Source: Pseudoalteromonas sp. MEBiC 03607
GTDB lineage: Bacteria; Pseudomonadota; Gammaproteobacteria; Enterobacterales; Alteromonadaceae
Length of the DNA: 64,000 nt
Direction of reading: 5' to 3'
NCBI RefSeq assembly: GCF_004792295.1
Contig: NZ_SRRY01000001.1
Location: 2,921,501-2,985,500, forward strand
Part shown: positions 9,238-18,204 of the stretch, piece by piece
Layout of the letters: each line of letters starts with the position of its first letter
Position numbering within the stretch: position 1 is the first letter of the stretch
The notes under the pieces: generated by a model
Seen by the model: the letters and a program-made list of their open reading frames with translations, nothing else
Databases searched by the model: none
What the model was told of the DNA's origin: nothing
Position numbers and translations under genes: made by a program

Positions 9238-11493
9238 TCAAAACAATGCTAAACCGCCATTTAAGTTATACACATTTTCAAAACCTAACTGCGACAAATT
9301 GTTTGCGGCTTGTTTTGAACGGTTACCACTACGACACACCAAAATGTAGTTATGTGCTTTATCAAGCTGCCCTTGGACTATAGCATTAGCCATACGGCTT
9401 AATGGAATGTTGATCACTTTGCTATCTGCAACTGTGAATAACTCAGCTAAATTATTCGCACCATGTTCATAAGGTTCGCGCGTATCGATAAGGTAAGTTG
9501 CCTTGTCGTCTAACATTGCTTTAGCGTCGGTTGCTGCTAGCTGTTTCATCGGCGCACTTTCAAGTGTTTCAACATAGCCACATAAAGAGTGACTCTCTGC
9601 ATGCTTTTGTTCATCCGCTTGTTGCTTTAACTCAACAAACTGAACATCTGATACTTGCTCATTTAATAGTTTTGCTAATAATGGCGTCGTTGCTTTTTGT
9701 GCGTGCCAATCCATTGCAAAGCATTGTTGATAATCATGACCTGAACAAATCACTGTTGAATCTGTGATTGCCATTTCAAGCTGTTTTAGTGATTGTGCCA
9801 TTTTTGCTGCATCGCCACCGCTAATTGCCGTGTTACCTAAGCCACCTGGTAAGATTAAATCACCACAGAAACAATAGCTGACCTCACCACTTTGCGTATC
9901 TGCTAATAAATAGCTAACACTGTCTTCACTGTGACCCGGTGTCGCTATTTTGCTTAAGCGTGCATCGCTTAATTCGATGGTTGCTGAATCTTTAGGCCAG
10001 CCAAGTTCATCTATCTCATTGGCAACATAACGCTCTGCGAGCTCTTTGGTTAGTAAACAACGAGCTGATAAACGCTCTTGGTGATTATGCGTATCTAAAA
10101 TCGCTTTTACTGTTAGACCTTGTGTCGCGACAATTTTTGCCATGCGCGGGATAAGCTCAATGATAGGATCAATCACCACTGCGTTTTTATCGCAATCAAC
10201 ATACAACCAACAACATGCCGCTTGATGACGTAGCTGTGTTAAGCCAATCGCACAGACTTCTTGCTGAGGCGATGTGCTATCAGAGACAACTAGGCAGTTA
10301 GCTTCTAGAATCGGTTTTAAAGAACGGATTTTTTCACAGGCAAAGTCAATTTCTTGTTGGCTTGCAGCTGGGCCAAACGACATACGAATCGCATTTTCAC
10401 TTTGCCAATTACTAGCGCCCATTGCATCAAGAACAAAGCTGCGATTAGCACCAGAGCTACATGCAGAGCCACCGCTTACTCGGATGCCCGCAGCATCAAA
10501 TAAGTCCATCACTTCTTTACTGGTTAGTTCATCAACTGCAAAGTTTAACGTAGTGGGCACTGAATGCTCAAAACTATGGTTAAAAGTAATACTACCAAAC
10601 GTATCTAAGAGAGCTGCATGTAACTGCTTACGATAATCATGCAACTGCTCAAGAGGCTTAAATGTCTGGTTTTGTTTATCAAGTAATAGTGAGAACAGTT
10701 TATTTAAACCAGCAATACCTGGTAAGTTCTCGGTGCCTGAGCGCATTCCGCTTTCTTGGCCGCCACCCGCTATAAATGGTGTGTACGCACTGCCTTTACG
10801 AATATACAGCACACCGATACCTTTCGGTGCATACAATTTATGACCAGAAAATGGCGCATAATCTATCGTTGTTTCGCTAAGTGCTAAATTGGTTTTTCCT
10901 AATGCTTGAACACAATCTACCATCCAGGCTACATTATTGTTCTCACTGCGAATTACTCGCTCAATGGCGGTTAAATCTTGGAACACACCGGTCTCGTTAT
11001 TTACTGCCATAGTACAGATCATCAATGCATTAGCAGCATGTTCACGAATAAACTCAAGATCTAAAATACCGTTTTTATCAACTGGAATAGCTAAAACGCG
11101 TGCGTTGATATCAAGCACATTATTCCAATGCTTTAAGGTATTAGGCACCGCTTTATGTTCTGTAGCCCCATAAAGTAATACAGGGTTCTCGATTTGGTGA
11201 TTTTTAGCAGCAATAAGCGTTGAAACAACCGCCGTTTGAATACCTTCGGTCGCACCTGAGGTAAATAAAATATCGCCATCGGTAGCACCTATCACTTCGC
11301 GTGCTTTGGTGCGTGTTTGTTCTAATAGGTGTTTAGCTTGAATACCTGTAATGTGAGAGCTCGATGGATTACCAAAGCAAACTTGCATCGTGTGCGAAAC
11401 AACATCGGCAATGTCAGAAAGTACAGGAGTCGTTGCATTCGCATCTAAATAAATTTGTTGATTAGCATCGTCAGAAAGGAAAAAACTTGCCAT
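9238..11493 (-). CDS. Cysteine desulfurase / persulfide-dioxygenase-like / rhodanese fusion protein
   Basis: A 751-residue three-domain protein. Residues 1-395 are a class V aminotransferase of the NifS/IscS group: PLP lysine in SGHK (Lys219) and the catalytic cysteine in the loop GGSACSSG (Cys345). Residues about 415-600 are a metallo-beta-lactamase fold of the ETHE1/persulfide dioxygenase kind. His469, His521 and Asp545 (in CFCGDLILPGG) match the three iron ligands, whereas the second-metal pair is changed (THNHQER, Glu473/Arg474). Residues 650-751 are a rhodanese with active loop CRSGNRS (Cys720). Together they could take sulfur from cysteine, pass it on as persulfide and oxidise it to sulfite. 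The order resembles CstB (dioxygenase-rhodanese) with an added desulfurase. No iscU or sufE is adjacent. Confidence 0.88.
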   Translation of the reverse strand: MASFFLSDDANQQIYLDANATTPVLSDIADVVSHTMQVCFGNPSSSHITGIQAKHLLEQTRTKAREVIGATDGDILFTSGATEGIQTAVVSTLIAAKNHQIENPVLLYGATEHKAVPNTLKHWNNVLDINARVLAIPVDKNGILDLEFIREHAANALMICTMAVNNETGVFQDLTAIERVIRSENNNVAWMVDCVQALGKTNLALSETTIDYAPFSGHKLYAPKGIGVLYIRKGSAYTPFIAGGGQESGMRSGTENLPGIAGLNKLFSLLLDKQNQTFKPLEQLHDYRKQLHAALLDTFGSITFNHSFEHSVPTTLNFAVDELTSKEVMDLFDAAGIRVSGGSACSSGANRSFVLDAMGASNWQSENAIRMSFGPAASQQEIDFACEKIRSLKPILEANCLVVSDSTSPQQEVCAIGLTQLRHQAACCWLYVDCDKNAVVIDPIIELIPRMAKIVATQGLTVKAILDTHNHQERLSARCLLTKELAERYVANEIDELGWPKDSATIELSDARLSKIATPGHSEDSVSYLLADTQSGEVSYCFCGDLILPGGLGNTAISGGDAAKMAQSLKQLEMAITDSTVICSGHDYQQCFAMDWHAQKATTPLLAKLLNEQVSDVQFVELKQQADEQKHAESHSLCGYVETLESAPMKQLAATDAKAMLDDKATYLIDTREPYEHGANNLAELFTVADSKVINIPLSRMANAIVQGQLDKAHNYILVCRSGNRSKQAANNLSQLGFENVYNLNGGLALF

Positions 11494-11611
11494 GAAAAAC
11501 GCACCATATTACTAAAAGATATATCTTATAACCTATTTTACAGTTTTCACGGCTAAATTATAATAATCAATTAGTCAGTAAAGTGCGTTTTCTATACTTT
11601 TTAAGACTAAG

Positions 11612-12679
11612 CTAGCGCTCAATCAACTCTTCTTTTTTAGATGACCATGCATTTATAAGTGCTTTTACTAATGAAGCTAGCGGGATTGCGAAGAACACCC
11701 CCCAAAATCCCCATAAACCACCAAAAAACAACACTGCAACAATTATAAACACCGGATTTAAGTCAACAGCTTCAGAGAAAAGTAAAGGCACTAACACATT
11801 GCCATCAAGTGCTTGAATTACACCATAGATGATTAGAATGGTCCAAAACTGCGTTTCTAAACCAAATTGGAACAACGCCACCGCAGCCACAGGAATAGTC
11901 ACCAGTGCCGCCCCCACAAAGGGTATCAATACAGATAGACCAACCAAAACACCTAACAAGGCCGCGTAACGTAGATCTAAAACGGCAAAGGCGATAAAAG
12001 AAGCTGTACCAACAATTAAAATTTCAAATACCTTGCCGCGAATATAATTCATTATTTGCTGATTCATTTCTTGCCAAACTTGAATGATTAAGCGGCGCTG
12101 CTTAGGTAATAAACGTTCAGCACTTTGTGTAAGTTCTAACTTATCTTTAAGCATAAAGAACACAAGTAGCGGTACTAAAATCAAATAAATCAACCAAGCT
12201 GCCACATCTTTTATAGACGTTAATGACACTGATAGTACTAACTGACCAAACTCAATAGCTTTGGTTTCAACACTGGTAACAATTGATTTAACCTGATCTT
12301 CAGTGATCAAACTTGGGTAATCCTCAGGAAGATGTAAAAGCAGCGCTTTACCTTTTTCAATCATATAAGGGGTTTCTTGCACAAGGTTACTGGTTTGCTG
12401 CCAAAGCACAGGGCCCATGCCGACGATAATGGTGATCATTAAGCCACTAAACACTAACATGACAATAATTGTGGCAGTGAAGCGTTTTAAACCTAGCCTT
12501 TCTAAATGCGCTACAGGCCAATCCAGTAAATAAGCAATTACCAGTGCGACTAAAACAGGTACCAGTAAAGAGCCAAAAAAATAGAAAAATGCAAAGGTTG
12601 CAATTAACAGCAACAATAAGGTTACTGAATGGGGATCAGAAAATTTATTTTCGTACCAAGCTTTTACATATTCAAACAC
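11612..12679 (-). CDS. perM: AI-2E transporter family (PerM/UPF0118) membrane permease
   Basis: A 355-residue inner-membrane protein with about eight hydrophobic segments: a pair near residues 20-55, one near 65-90, one near 150-175 and a cluster from 205 to 340. The family hallmark PFVGAALVTIPVA region lies near residue 255. PerM homologues include the AI-2 exporter TqsA and sodium/proton exchangers; the substrate here is unknown. Its start overlaps the end of the TusA-like gene by 8 bp, so the two are probably co-translated. The tusA-like/perM pair divergent from bepA-arsC-wrbA is a common gammaproteobacterial arrangement. Confidence 0.88.
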   Translation of the reverse strand: MFEYVKAWYENKFSDPHSVTLLLLLIATFAFFYFFGSLLVPVLVALVIAYLLDWPVAHLERLGLKRFTATIIVMLVFSGLMITIIVGMGPVLWQQTSNLVQETPYMIEKGKALLLHLPEDYPSLITEDQVKSIVTSVETKAIEFGQLVLSVSLTSIKDVAAWLIYLILVPLLVFFMLKDKLELTQSAERLLPKQRRLIIQVWQEMNQQIMNYIRGKVFEILIVGTASFIAFAVLDLRYAALLGVLVGLSVLIPFVGAALVTIPVAAVALFQFGLETQFWTILIIYGVIQALDGNVLVPLLFSEAVDLNPVFIIVAVLFFGGLWGFWGVFFAIPLASLVKALINAWSSKKEELIER

Positions 12680-12890
12680 AAACGGGCTCCACGGTTAACA
12701 CACCTAATTCTAGGTCAATTTCAAAATGGTAATGATGTTTTTCTAAAAAGCGCTGCATATCATCACTAGAATGTGCAGCATTAAATGTAAAAGTGACGGG
12801 TTGATTAACAGATTGTGCCTTATTTAACCCTAATTTAAACTGAATAAATTGTTGTGGGCACTTATAGTCCCTCAAATCAACCATTAACAT
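12672..12890 (-). CDS. TusA/SirA-like sulfur-carrier family small protein
   Basis: A 72-residue protein with the TusA pattern: a first strand VDLRDYKCPQQF with Cys11-Pro12, a helix, then strands VTFTFNA and a terminal LGVLTVEPV. TusA proteins relay persulfide sulfur through the cysteine of a CPxP motif; here it reads CPQQ, so the second proline is missing. ATG codons at 12890 and 12884 are both possible starts. It overlaps perM by 8 bp. Coincidence with the sulfur fusion enzyme further down the same strand is suggestive, but no functional link is shown. It could equally be a structural relative without sulfur chemistry. Confidence 0.75.
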   Translation of the reverse strand: MLMVDLRDYKCPQQFIQFKLGLNKAQSVNQPVTFTFNAAHSSDDMQRFLEKHHYHFEIDLELGVLTVEPVCV

Positions 12891-13044
12891 AGCGAATCAA
12901 CTGCGTTATTAATATGAATAATAAGTATAAGATGTCATCATCTTGGAAAAATAATCCTTTATAGTGAGAAGAACTCATTTTTTTCTTAAAACACGCAAAA
13001 CAATAGTTTATCCTTAATCAATAACTGGTAGTAAAGGAAACACG

Positions 13045-13710
13045 ATGCCTGGCTCGCATAATAAAGCGCAATTGCCTGCGAATCCAACTCTTAAAGAGAT
13101 TAATTGGTATAAAAAACAAATAAACTGGGGGGAGTTGCCGCCATTTTACCATTTGGTAGCATCGTCAGTGAGTGAATCTGAGGGTATTTTAGATCATGGC
13201 TTTGACAATGCGGTAAAAAGATTAATAGATCCTAGAAATTGGAACCTTGAGCTACTAGGAGGCTACGAAACCGACATGGGTGAAATTGTCTGTGAGCAAA
13301 AGCCACGCATCGCATTGCACCAGAGCTTTACCGATCGAGGTTTCGAATTATGGGCCTACCCCTTTGCTAAAGATGTCACTGTTGACCAATACATCAAAGA
13401 CAATCGATTTATGGAGTTTAGAGTCTGGGATCCGCATTCAATGAGGAACCTTATACGCTTTAATCAACTACACAAATTTATAGCTTTTTATTTTGAACGT
13501 GGCGATAAAGCTGATAAAGCCTTAATCTTACACGCACACAAAGTCGTACATAAAATCATAACTTTTTTACAACGGGAGTTGAACGTTGTTAAGCTAGACG
13601 GAGTCACAATAAAAGATTTCTATCAATTGTGTGAAAAAGATAGCCGAGCATGCAGCGACGAAATAGACATAGCAAAAGTCATGTTAGGTGAGCAAATCAA
13701 CAAGGAATAA
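13045..13710 (+). CDS. Conserved-looking hypothetical protein (not recognised)
   Basis: A 221-residue soluble protein with no signal peptide or membrane segment and no family I recognise. It begins after a good ribosome-binding site (AAGGAAA, 7 nt spacing). The middle is rich in aromatic residues (residues about 95-155, FELWAYPF, YIKDNRFMEFRVWD, HKFIAFYF), followed by a helical His/Lys-rich stretch. Its stop codon is one base before the bepA start, so the two are very likely one transcript. Codon use looks like that of its neighbours. It interrupts the usual perM/bepA neighbourhood. Confidence 0.75.
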   Translation: MPGSHNKAQLPANPTLKEINWYKKQINWGELPPFYHLVASSVSESEGILDHGFDNAVKRLIDPRNWNLELLGGYETDMGEIVCEQKPRIALHQSFTDRGFELWAYPFAKDVTVDQYIKDNRFMEFRVWDPHSMRNLIRFNQLHKFIAFYFERGDKADKALILHAHKVVHKIITFLQRELNVVKLDGVTIKDFYQLCEKDSRACSDEIDIAKVMLGEQINKE

Positions 13711-13711
13711 G

Positions 13712-15172
13712 ATGCGACTAAAATCAGCCTTTATAACACTATGCAGTGCTTTACTAACATTTTCGATACTGCATAGTGAGCCGTTGAAGGCGCAAACTAA
13801 TTTTAAGCTGCCCGATTTAGGGACCTCGGCTTTACAAGCCTTGCCTATTGAAAAAGAGCAAGCAATAGGCGAAGTAATGATGATGCAAATTCGTGGCTCA
13901 TCACCCGTCGTCAATGATCCTGTGCTTGATGAATACCTAACGACATTAGGTCGTCGATTAGTTGCTAACGCAAACGATGTGCGTTTTCCCTTTTCATTTT
14001 TTTGGATAAACAACCCAGAAATAAATGCTTTTGCATTTTACGGGGGTCATGTGGGTGTTCACACAGGCCTCATCGCTCAAGCAGACAACGAAAGTCAGTT
14101 TGCCTCAGTGCTCGGCCATGAAATTGCCCACGTCACACAGCGCCATTTAGCGCGTCGTATTCAGCAGCAGCAAGATAACAGCGCACTTACTATTGCAGGC
14201 ATGATTGCGGGGATATTAGCAACCGTTGTTGCTCCTGATGCTGGGATAGCGATTATTTCAGCAAACCAGACTCAAGCCGCATTTAGTCAACTTACTCATA
14301 GCCGTGCAGCTGAACAAGAAGCTGACCGCATCGGCATGCAAACTCTCAACAATGCAGGGTTTGATCCGCGCCAATCAAGCGAGTTTTTAACCAAGCTCGC
14401 TGCGCAAATTCGCTATAAATATAAGCCACCTGCATTTTTGCTTACCCACCCACTACCCGAAAGCCGGGTATCAGATGTGCGGTTACGTGCAGAGCAATAC
14501 CCAAAGAGACATTACTCAGACAGTCTCGACTTCAACTTAGCCAAAAGCAGAGTTATAGCAAGGTATCACCAAAAACCTAAAGCGGCAGAAGATCTTTTCC
14601 GTAAGCTGATGCGTGATAATAGCGTACATAACGACACCGCCTTGAAATATGGATTGGGTATTAGTTTATTGGATCAAAAAAAGCTAGATGAAGCAGCCAG
14701 CATTCTTAATCCTCTGCTTGAGCAAGATCCAAAGAATTTATTTTATATCGATACCCACACCGACTTATTAATTGCCCAAGGTAAAGCCGATGAAGCGGTT
14801 GAGTTTTTAGCTAAGTTAGATATCGACAGACCTAACAATCAGGTTATCGCCCTTAACTACGCTAATGCCGCCATTGAAGCAAAACAATTTGATGTTGCTG
14901 AGCGTATTTTAAAGTCTTACTTACTCGCAAAGCCTGATCACAACCTTGCTAAAGAGCTCATTGCTGATGTGTACAAAAAACAAGAAAACATGGCCTCCTA
15001 CCATGAAGCCCATGCAGATGTACTGGCCCAATATGGCGCTTATTTAAAAGCGGCCGATGAAATTCAAAAAGCGCTCAATTTTGTTGAACCCGAAGAGTTA
15101 GTAAAACAGCAGCGCTTAAAAGCCCTACTCACGCAATACCGACAGTTACAAAAAGAGCTTGCGAGGCTTTAA
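13712..15172 (+). CDS. bepA: Periplasmic M48-family metalloprotease/chaperone BepA
   Basis: A 486-residue protein. A signal peptide covers residues 1-28. The M48 zinc motif HEIAH is at 136-140, with the third-ligand segment EQEADRIG near residue 210. The C-terminal half is a series of TPR-like helices. BepA assists assembly of LptD and degrades stalled outer-membrane proteins in the periplasm. The ATG at 13712 is chosen over an in-frame GTG at 13688 because AAGGA lies just before it and the signal peptide starts cleanly. It is followed closely by arsC and wrbA. Confidence 0.92.
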   Translation: MRLKSAFITLCSALLTFSILHSEPLKAQTNFKLPDLGTSALQALPIEKEQAIGEVMMMQIRGSSPVVNDPVLDEYLTTLGRRLVANANDVRFPFSFFWINNPEINAFAFYGGHVGVHTGLIAQADNESQFASVLGHEIAHVTQRHLARRIQQQQDNSALTIAGMIAGILATVVAPDAGIAIISANQTQAAFSQLTHSRAAEQEADRIGMQTLNNAGFDPRQSSEFLTKLAAQIRYKYKPPAFLLTHPLPESRVSDVRLRAEQYPKRHYSDSLDFNLAKSRVIARYHQKPKAAEDLFRKLMRDNSVHNDTALKYGLGISLLDQKKLDEAASILNPLLEQDPKNLFYIDTHTDLLIAQGKADEAVEFLAKLDIDRPNNQVIALNYANAAIEAKQFDVAERILKSYLLAKPDHNLAKELIADVYKKQENMASYHEAHADVLAQYGAYLKAADEIQKALNFVEPEELVKQQRLKALLTQYRQLQKELARL

Positions 15173-15227
15173 GTCTTGCACTGCTTGCCCTAAAATAAGC
15201 CAAATTATTAAAATCAGAGACCACGCT

Positions 15228-15575
15228 ATGTCTGTAACTATTTACCACAACCCTCGTTGTTCTAAATCACGTGAAACCCTTGCCCTATTAGAAAGCAATA
15301 ATGTGCAGCCAAGTGTTGTTGAATACCTTAAAACACCACTTAATGAACAACAAATTGCAACGCTTGTGACACAGCTAGGCTTTACCTCAGCGCGTGAGTT
15401 AATGCGCACAAAGGAAGATATCTACAAAGAGCTTGAACTGAAAAACGAGCAAGACGAGAACAAGTTAATTGCTGCGATGGCGGCCAATCCAAAACTGATC
15501 GAGCGCCCTATTGTTGAGAACAATGGCAAAGCTGCTCTAGGTCGTCCACCAGAAAACGTATTAAGCGTACTTTAA
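15228..15575 (+). CDS. arsC: Arsenate reductase (glutaredoxin-type) family protein
   Basis: A 115-residue thioredoxin-fold protein with the ArsC signature YHNPRCSKSRETL, placing the catalytic cysteine at residue 11, and RPIVENNGKAALGRPPENV at the C-terminus, which is typical of the ArsC rather than the Spx group. True members reduce arsenate using glutathione and glutaredoxin. No arsB or arsR is nearby, so this is the housekeeping copy of the bepA-arsC-wrbA cluster and its physiological substrate is uncertain. The ATG at 15228 is chosen because a longer reading from 15159 has no family resemblance. Confidence 0.9.
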   Translation: MSVTIYHNPRCSKSRETLALLESNNVQPSVVEYLKTPLNEQQIATLVTQLGFTSARELMRTKEDIYKELELKNEQDENKLIAAMAANPKLIERPIVENNGKAALGRPPENVLSVL

Positions 15576-16129
15576 TGGCTATAAACATTGTTGTGCTATA
15601 CCACTCAAGCCATGGCTCTTTGGAAGCTATGGCACATGAGATAGCCGAGTCAATTGAGCAGCAAGGTGCTACAGCCCTACTACGCACATTTGTGCAGCGT
15701 CAGCCGCACGATATTGTGATCAGCAAAGATGATCTAATTAATTGCGATGGTTTGGCATTTGGCACCCCGACACGATTTGGCATGATGGCCTCACAAGCAA
15801 AGAGCTTCTGGGAAACCACCAGCGACTTATGGTTAAAAGGTCAATTAATCGACAAACCAGCTTGTGTGTTTTCGTCATCCAGTAGTATGCATGGTGGTAA
15901 TGAAGCCACTTTATTAAATCTATCGCTGCCATTATTACACCACGGCATGATGTTGCTCGGTGTGCCTTATGAGGTGCCTGAATTACTCGCAACTGAAACT
16001 GGTGGAACGCCTTACGGGGCCAGTCATGTTGCTGGTAGCAACAACAGCAATGTATTAAGTAAAGACGAAATTAAAATATGCCAAAGTGTTGGAAAACGTT
16101 TGGCGCAAATTGCGAGTAAATTACAATGA
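15575..16129 (+). CDS. wrbA: WrbA-type NAD(P)H:quinone oxidoreductase, flavodoxin-like
   Basis: A 184-residue flavoprotein. The FMN phosphate loop is YHSSHGSLEAMA (residues 9-20). Family segments GTPTRFGMMASQAKSFWE and SSMHGGNEATLL follow. Proteins of this family reduce quinones by two electrons and protect against redox cycling. It overlaps the arsC stop codon by one base and the next gene by four bases, so translation of all three is coupled. It is slightly shorter than E. coli WrbA (198). Confidence 0.92.
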   Translation: MAINIVVLYHSSHGSLEAMAHEIAESIEQQGATALLRTFVQRQPHDIVISKDDLINCDGLAFGTPTRFGMMASQAKSFWETTSDLWLKGQLIDKPACVFSSSSSMHGGNEATLLNLSLPLLHHGMMLLGVPYEVPELLATETGGTPYGASHVAGSNNSNVLSKDEIKICQSVGKRLAQIASKLQ

Positions 16130-16581
16130 GCGTGGACACTGAATTAAAACAGCCCGTAGCCAAAAAGCCTATCACTAAACGATTTCAACGTTTTGCGTTA
16201 ATAGGTTATATTGGCTTATTAGTTTTGATGCCGATTTGGTTGTTTTTAATTGCCCCAAGAGAAGGACATAGCAATGCCTTTATCTTTGTAGTTTATATAC
16301 TTCCCCTGCTGCTACCACTTAAAGGCATTATTCAAGATAAACCTTATACCTATGCATGGGCCAACTTCATCGTAATGTTCTATTTTATCCATGGTTTTAC
16401 ATTACTGTGGGTGGCACAAGAGCAGCTGATTTGGGTGTTACTTGAGTTAACCTTTGCCAGTCTGATGTTTATTGGCTGTACCTATTATGCACGCCACCGT
16501 GGACAAGAGCTTGGTCTTAAGATACGTAAATTAAAAGAAGAGCTGGCTGAAGAAAAAGCCGCTCACGAGCACCATAAATAA
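16126..16581 (+). CDS. DUF2069 family membrane protein
   Basis: A 151-residue inner-membrane protein with four predicted transmembrane segments (about residues 24-46, 55-70, 80-100, 105-122) and a charged, probably coiled C-terminal tail (LKEELAEEKAAHEHHK). It matches the DUF2069 family of unknown function, which regularly follows wrbA in gammaproteobacteria. The start overlaps the wrbA stop (ATGA). It is the last gene of the bepA run, before a strong terminator. Confidence 0.85.
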   Translation: MSVDTELKQPVAKKPITKRFQRFALIGYIGLLVLMPIWLFLIAPREGHSNAFIFVVYILPLLLPLKGIIQDKPYTYAWANFIVMFYFIHGFTLLWVAQEQLIWVLLELTFASLMFIGCTYYARHRGQELGLKIRKLKEELAEEKAAHEHHK

Positions 16582-16610
16582 TACCGATTCTTTTATCTAA
16601 AGATGAAACA

Positions 16611-16640
16611 AAAAACGGCAACCAAGGTTGCCGTTTTTTT
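16611..16640 (+). terminator. Bidirectional terminator after the bepA-wrbA run
   Basis: Stem ACGGCAAC (16615-16622) with GTTGCCGT (16627-16634), flanked by A run on the left and T run on the right. It can stop both the plus-strand bepA operon and the convergent ankyrin gene. Confidence 0.88.
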
Positions 16641-16667
16641 ATGTCATATTTGCTAATCGTTAACTAA

Positions 16668-18032
16668 TCAGACTAACTCAGCTAAGGTTGCTAAAGCGAC
16701 GATACTTGCCAGACCAACTTGCCCGATTAAGCTAAGTAACGAGAACATTCTTAATAAGAAAAGTCCCCATGGATGGCGTATATGCGGGTAAAGTGCGCAT
16801 CGCTTCAAACTGGTAGCAAAGAAAAAGCACAGAATAGAAACCAACGTAAAGCTAAGTGTTAACTCACTTTTAATGGCAATACTATCATCAAAGAAGAAAA
16901 ACAATTGCACAGGAAATAGCAAGGTAACTATGGCGTGCAAGAGGTGCACTTTTTTAACGCGGTCAAACTGCCCTTCAGGCGAAAGCTCTTTAATCCCGAA
17001 GTCATGTTCAAGAACCTTGACTAAATTATCAGCTTTGATACTCACAGCTAACCGATAACAACTTAAGCCATCTTTATTGCGTACTCTGAAGTCAAAACCA
17101 TTTTTGAGTAACAAAACGAGTAAAGGCGCATTTTCAGCGAACACTGCGTAATGAAGAGCTGTGTTGCCTTTATTGTCTTGAATGGTTTTATCTTGGTGCT
17201 CAAGCAGGGTTTCAACAACATTGACATACCCTTTCTCTGTTGCCCACATAAAAGCTGTTTTACCATTCTCATCAGCTAGGGTGCCAGTAGCCCCTTGTTC
17301 AATAAAGCGCTTAGCCATGGTTTGTTTGGCGCTTTCATGGCTTAAGTGAGCAAGCAATGCTTGTTCTAAAAGAGACACCGAATCAACATCCGGAGAGATC
17401 AATTTAAGTAACGTGAAATAATCCTCACCGTGCGCAACTTTTTCAGCGGCTAACGCAGTTAACTGCTCTAAATCAGCCACAGAGTCAGGGATAAATCCGC
17501 TAAAACGTTCTCTAAAGTCTACTTCGGTCCAAAGAGTCAGCACATCTTCTGCAGACATCTTAGCCCCTTGCTCCAAGACATGCTCAATAACCGTAAAGTA
17601 TCGGCGATTAAATAACTGTTGAATCAATGTAATGGGCGTTTTTACCGCTGATTGGGCAAATGCACTTGCGTATTTTTCTAAACGCTGGCACAACATCAGC
17701 ACTAAGCTCTCAGGAGTATATTCATTTTCTAAAAAGTGCTGTTTCATCGCATTGATATAGTTCAATGCAGCTTCGTCAAACTCAGAAATATGTTGAAAAT
17801 AGCACTCTTCGAATGGATCTAGTGGAGTTAACCAAGAAAGATAATAAATAGGCGGAAGGACTGTTGCACAGACACCATCATCTTCATTGGTTGAACGACA
17901 TGCAGGCCAAGCTTCTAAAGCGTCTAAAATATAAGCCCCGTTTTGCTCAGCTAATCCTTTGATCAGTAACGGGTACTCCTTTGGCCAAATTAGTACATTT
18001 TCCATTAAAACAACACAACTCCGCTCACGCAT
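16668..18032 (-). CDS. Ankyrin-repeat protein with C-terminal membrane segments
   Basis: A 454-residue protein. Residues 1-230 are soluble and not recognised. Residues about 240-350 contain at least three ankyrin repeats (GKTAFMWATEKGYVNVVETLL, then GNTALHYAVFAENAPLLVLLL, then GLSCYRLAV). The C-terminus holds three to four hydrophobic segments (from residue 370), so the ankyrin part probably faces the cytoplasm. Function is unknown; ankyrin repeats only suggest protein binding. The start is uncertain: ATG at 18032 or at 18005 (residue 10), neither with a good ribosome-binding site. It is monocistronic between terminators. Confidence 0.75.
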   Translation of the reverse strand: MRERSCVVLMENVLIWPKEYPLLIKGLAEQNGAYILDALEAWPACRSTNEDDGVCATVLPPIYYLSWLTPLDPFEECYFQHISEFDEAALNYINAMKQHFLENEYTPESLVLMLCQRLEKYASAFAQSAVKTPITLIQQLFNRRYFTVIEHVLEQGAKMSAEDVLTLWTEVDFRERFSGFIPDSVADLEQLTALAAEKVAHGEDYFTLLKLISPDVDSVSLLEQALLAHLSHESAKQTMAKRFIEQGATGTLADENGKTAFMWATEKGYVNVVETLLEHQDKTIQDNKGNTALHYAVFAENAPLLVLLLKNGFDFRVRNKDGLSCYRLAVSIKADNLVKVLEHDFGIKELSPEGQFDRVKKVHLLHAIVTLLFPVQLFFFFDDSIAIKSELTLSFTLVSILCFFFATSLKRCALYPHIRHPWGLFLLRMFSLLSLIGQVGLASIVALATLAELV

Positions 18033-18043
18033 TATTAGGTGAC

Positions 18044-18093
18044 TTATTAAGCTCTACGTTATAGCAAAAACTAACTGACACTGAGCTTAATAA
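18044..18093. repeat. 11-bp perfect inverted repeat upstream of the ankyrin gene
   Basis: TTATTAAGCTC at 18044-18054 is matched by its exact complement at 18083-18093, 28 bp apart. It lies 12-61 bp upstream of the longer ankyrin start. It could be an mRNA leader hairpin or a spaced binding site; no U run follows, so it is not a terminator. Confidence 0.45.
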
Positions 18094-18204
18094 TGAAACA
18101 AAACAACGAGTATCTAATTCGATACTTCAAGATGAAAAAACTAGCTTGATTCTACCACAGAGGGCAATTGGTGCTAGCGCAAAGTAGGTGATTTTTAAAG
18201 AAAA

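Noticed and set aside
9238..11493. Fusion protein as an assembly error joining separate genes
   Set aside because: One open frame of 751 codons runs through with intact domains and proper linkers; no frameshift or stop is seen.
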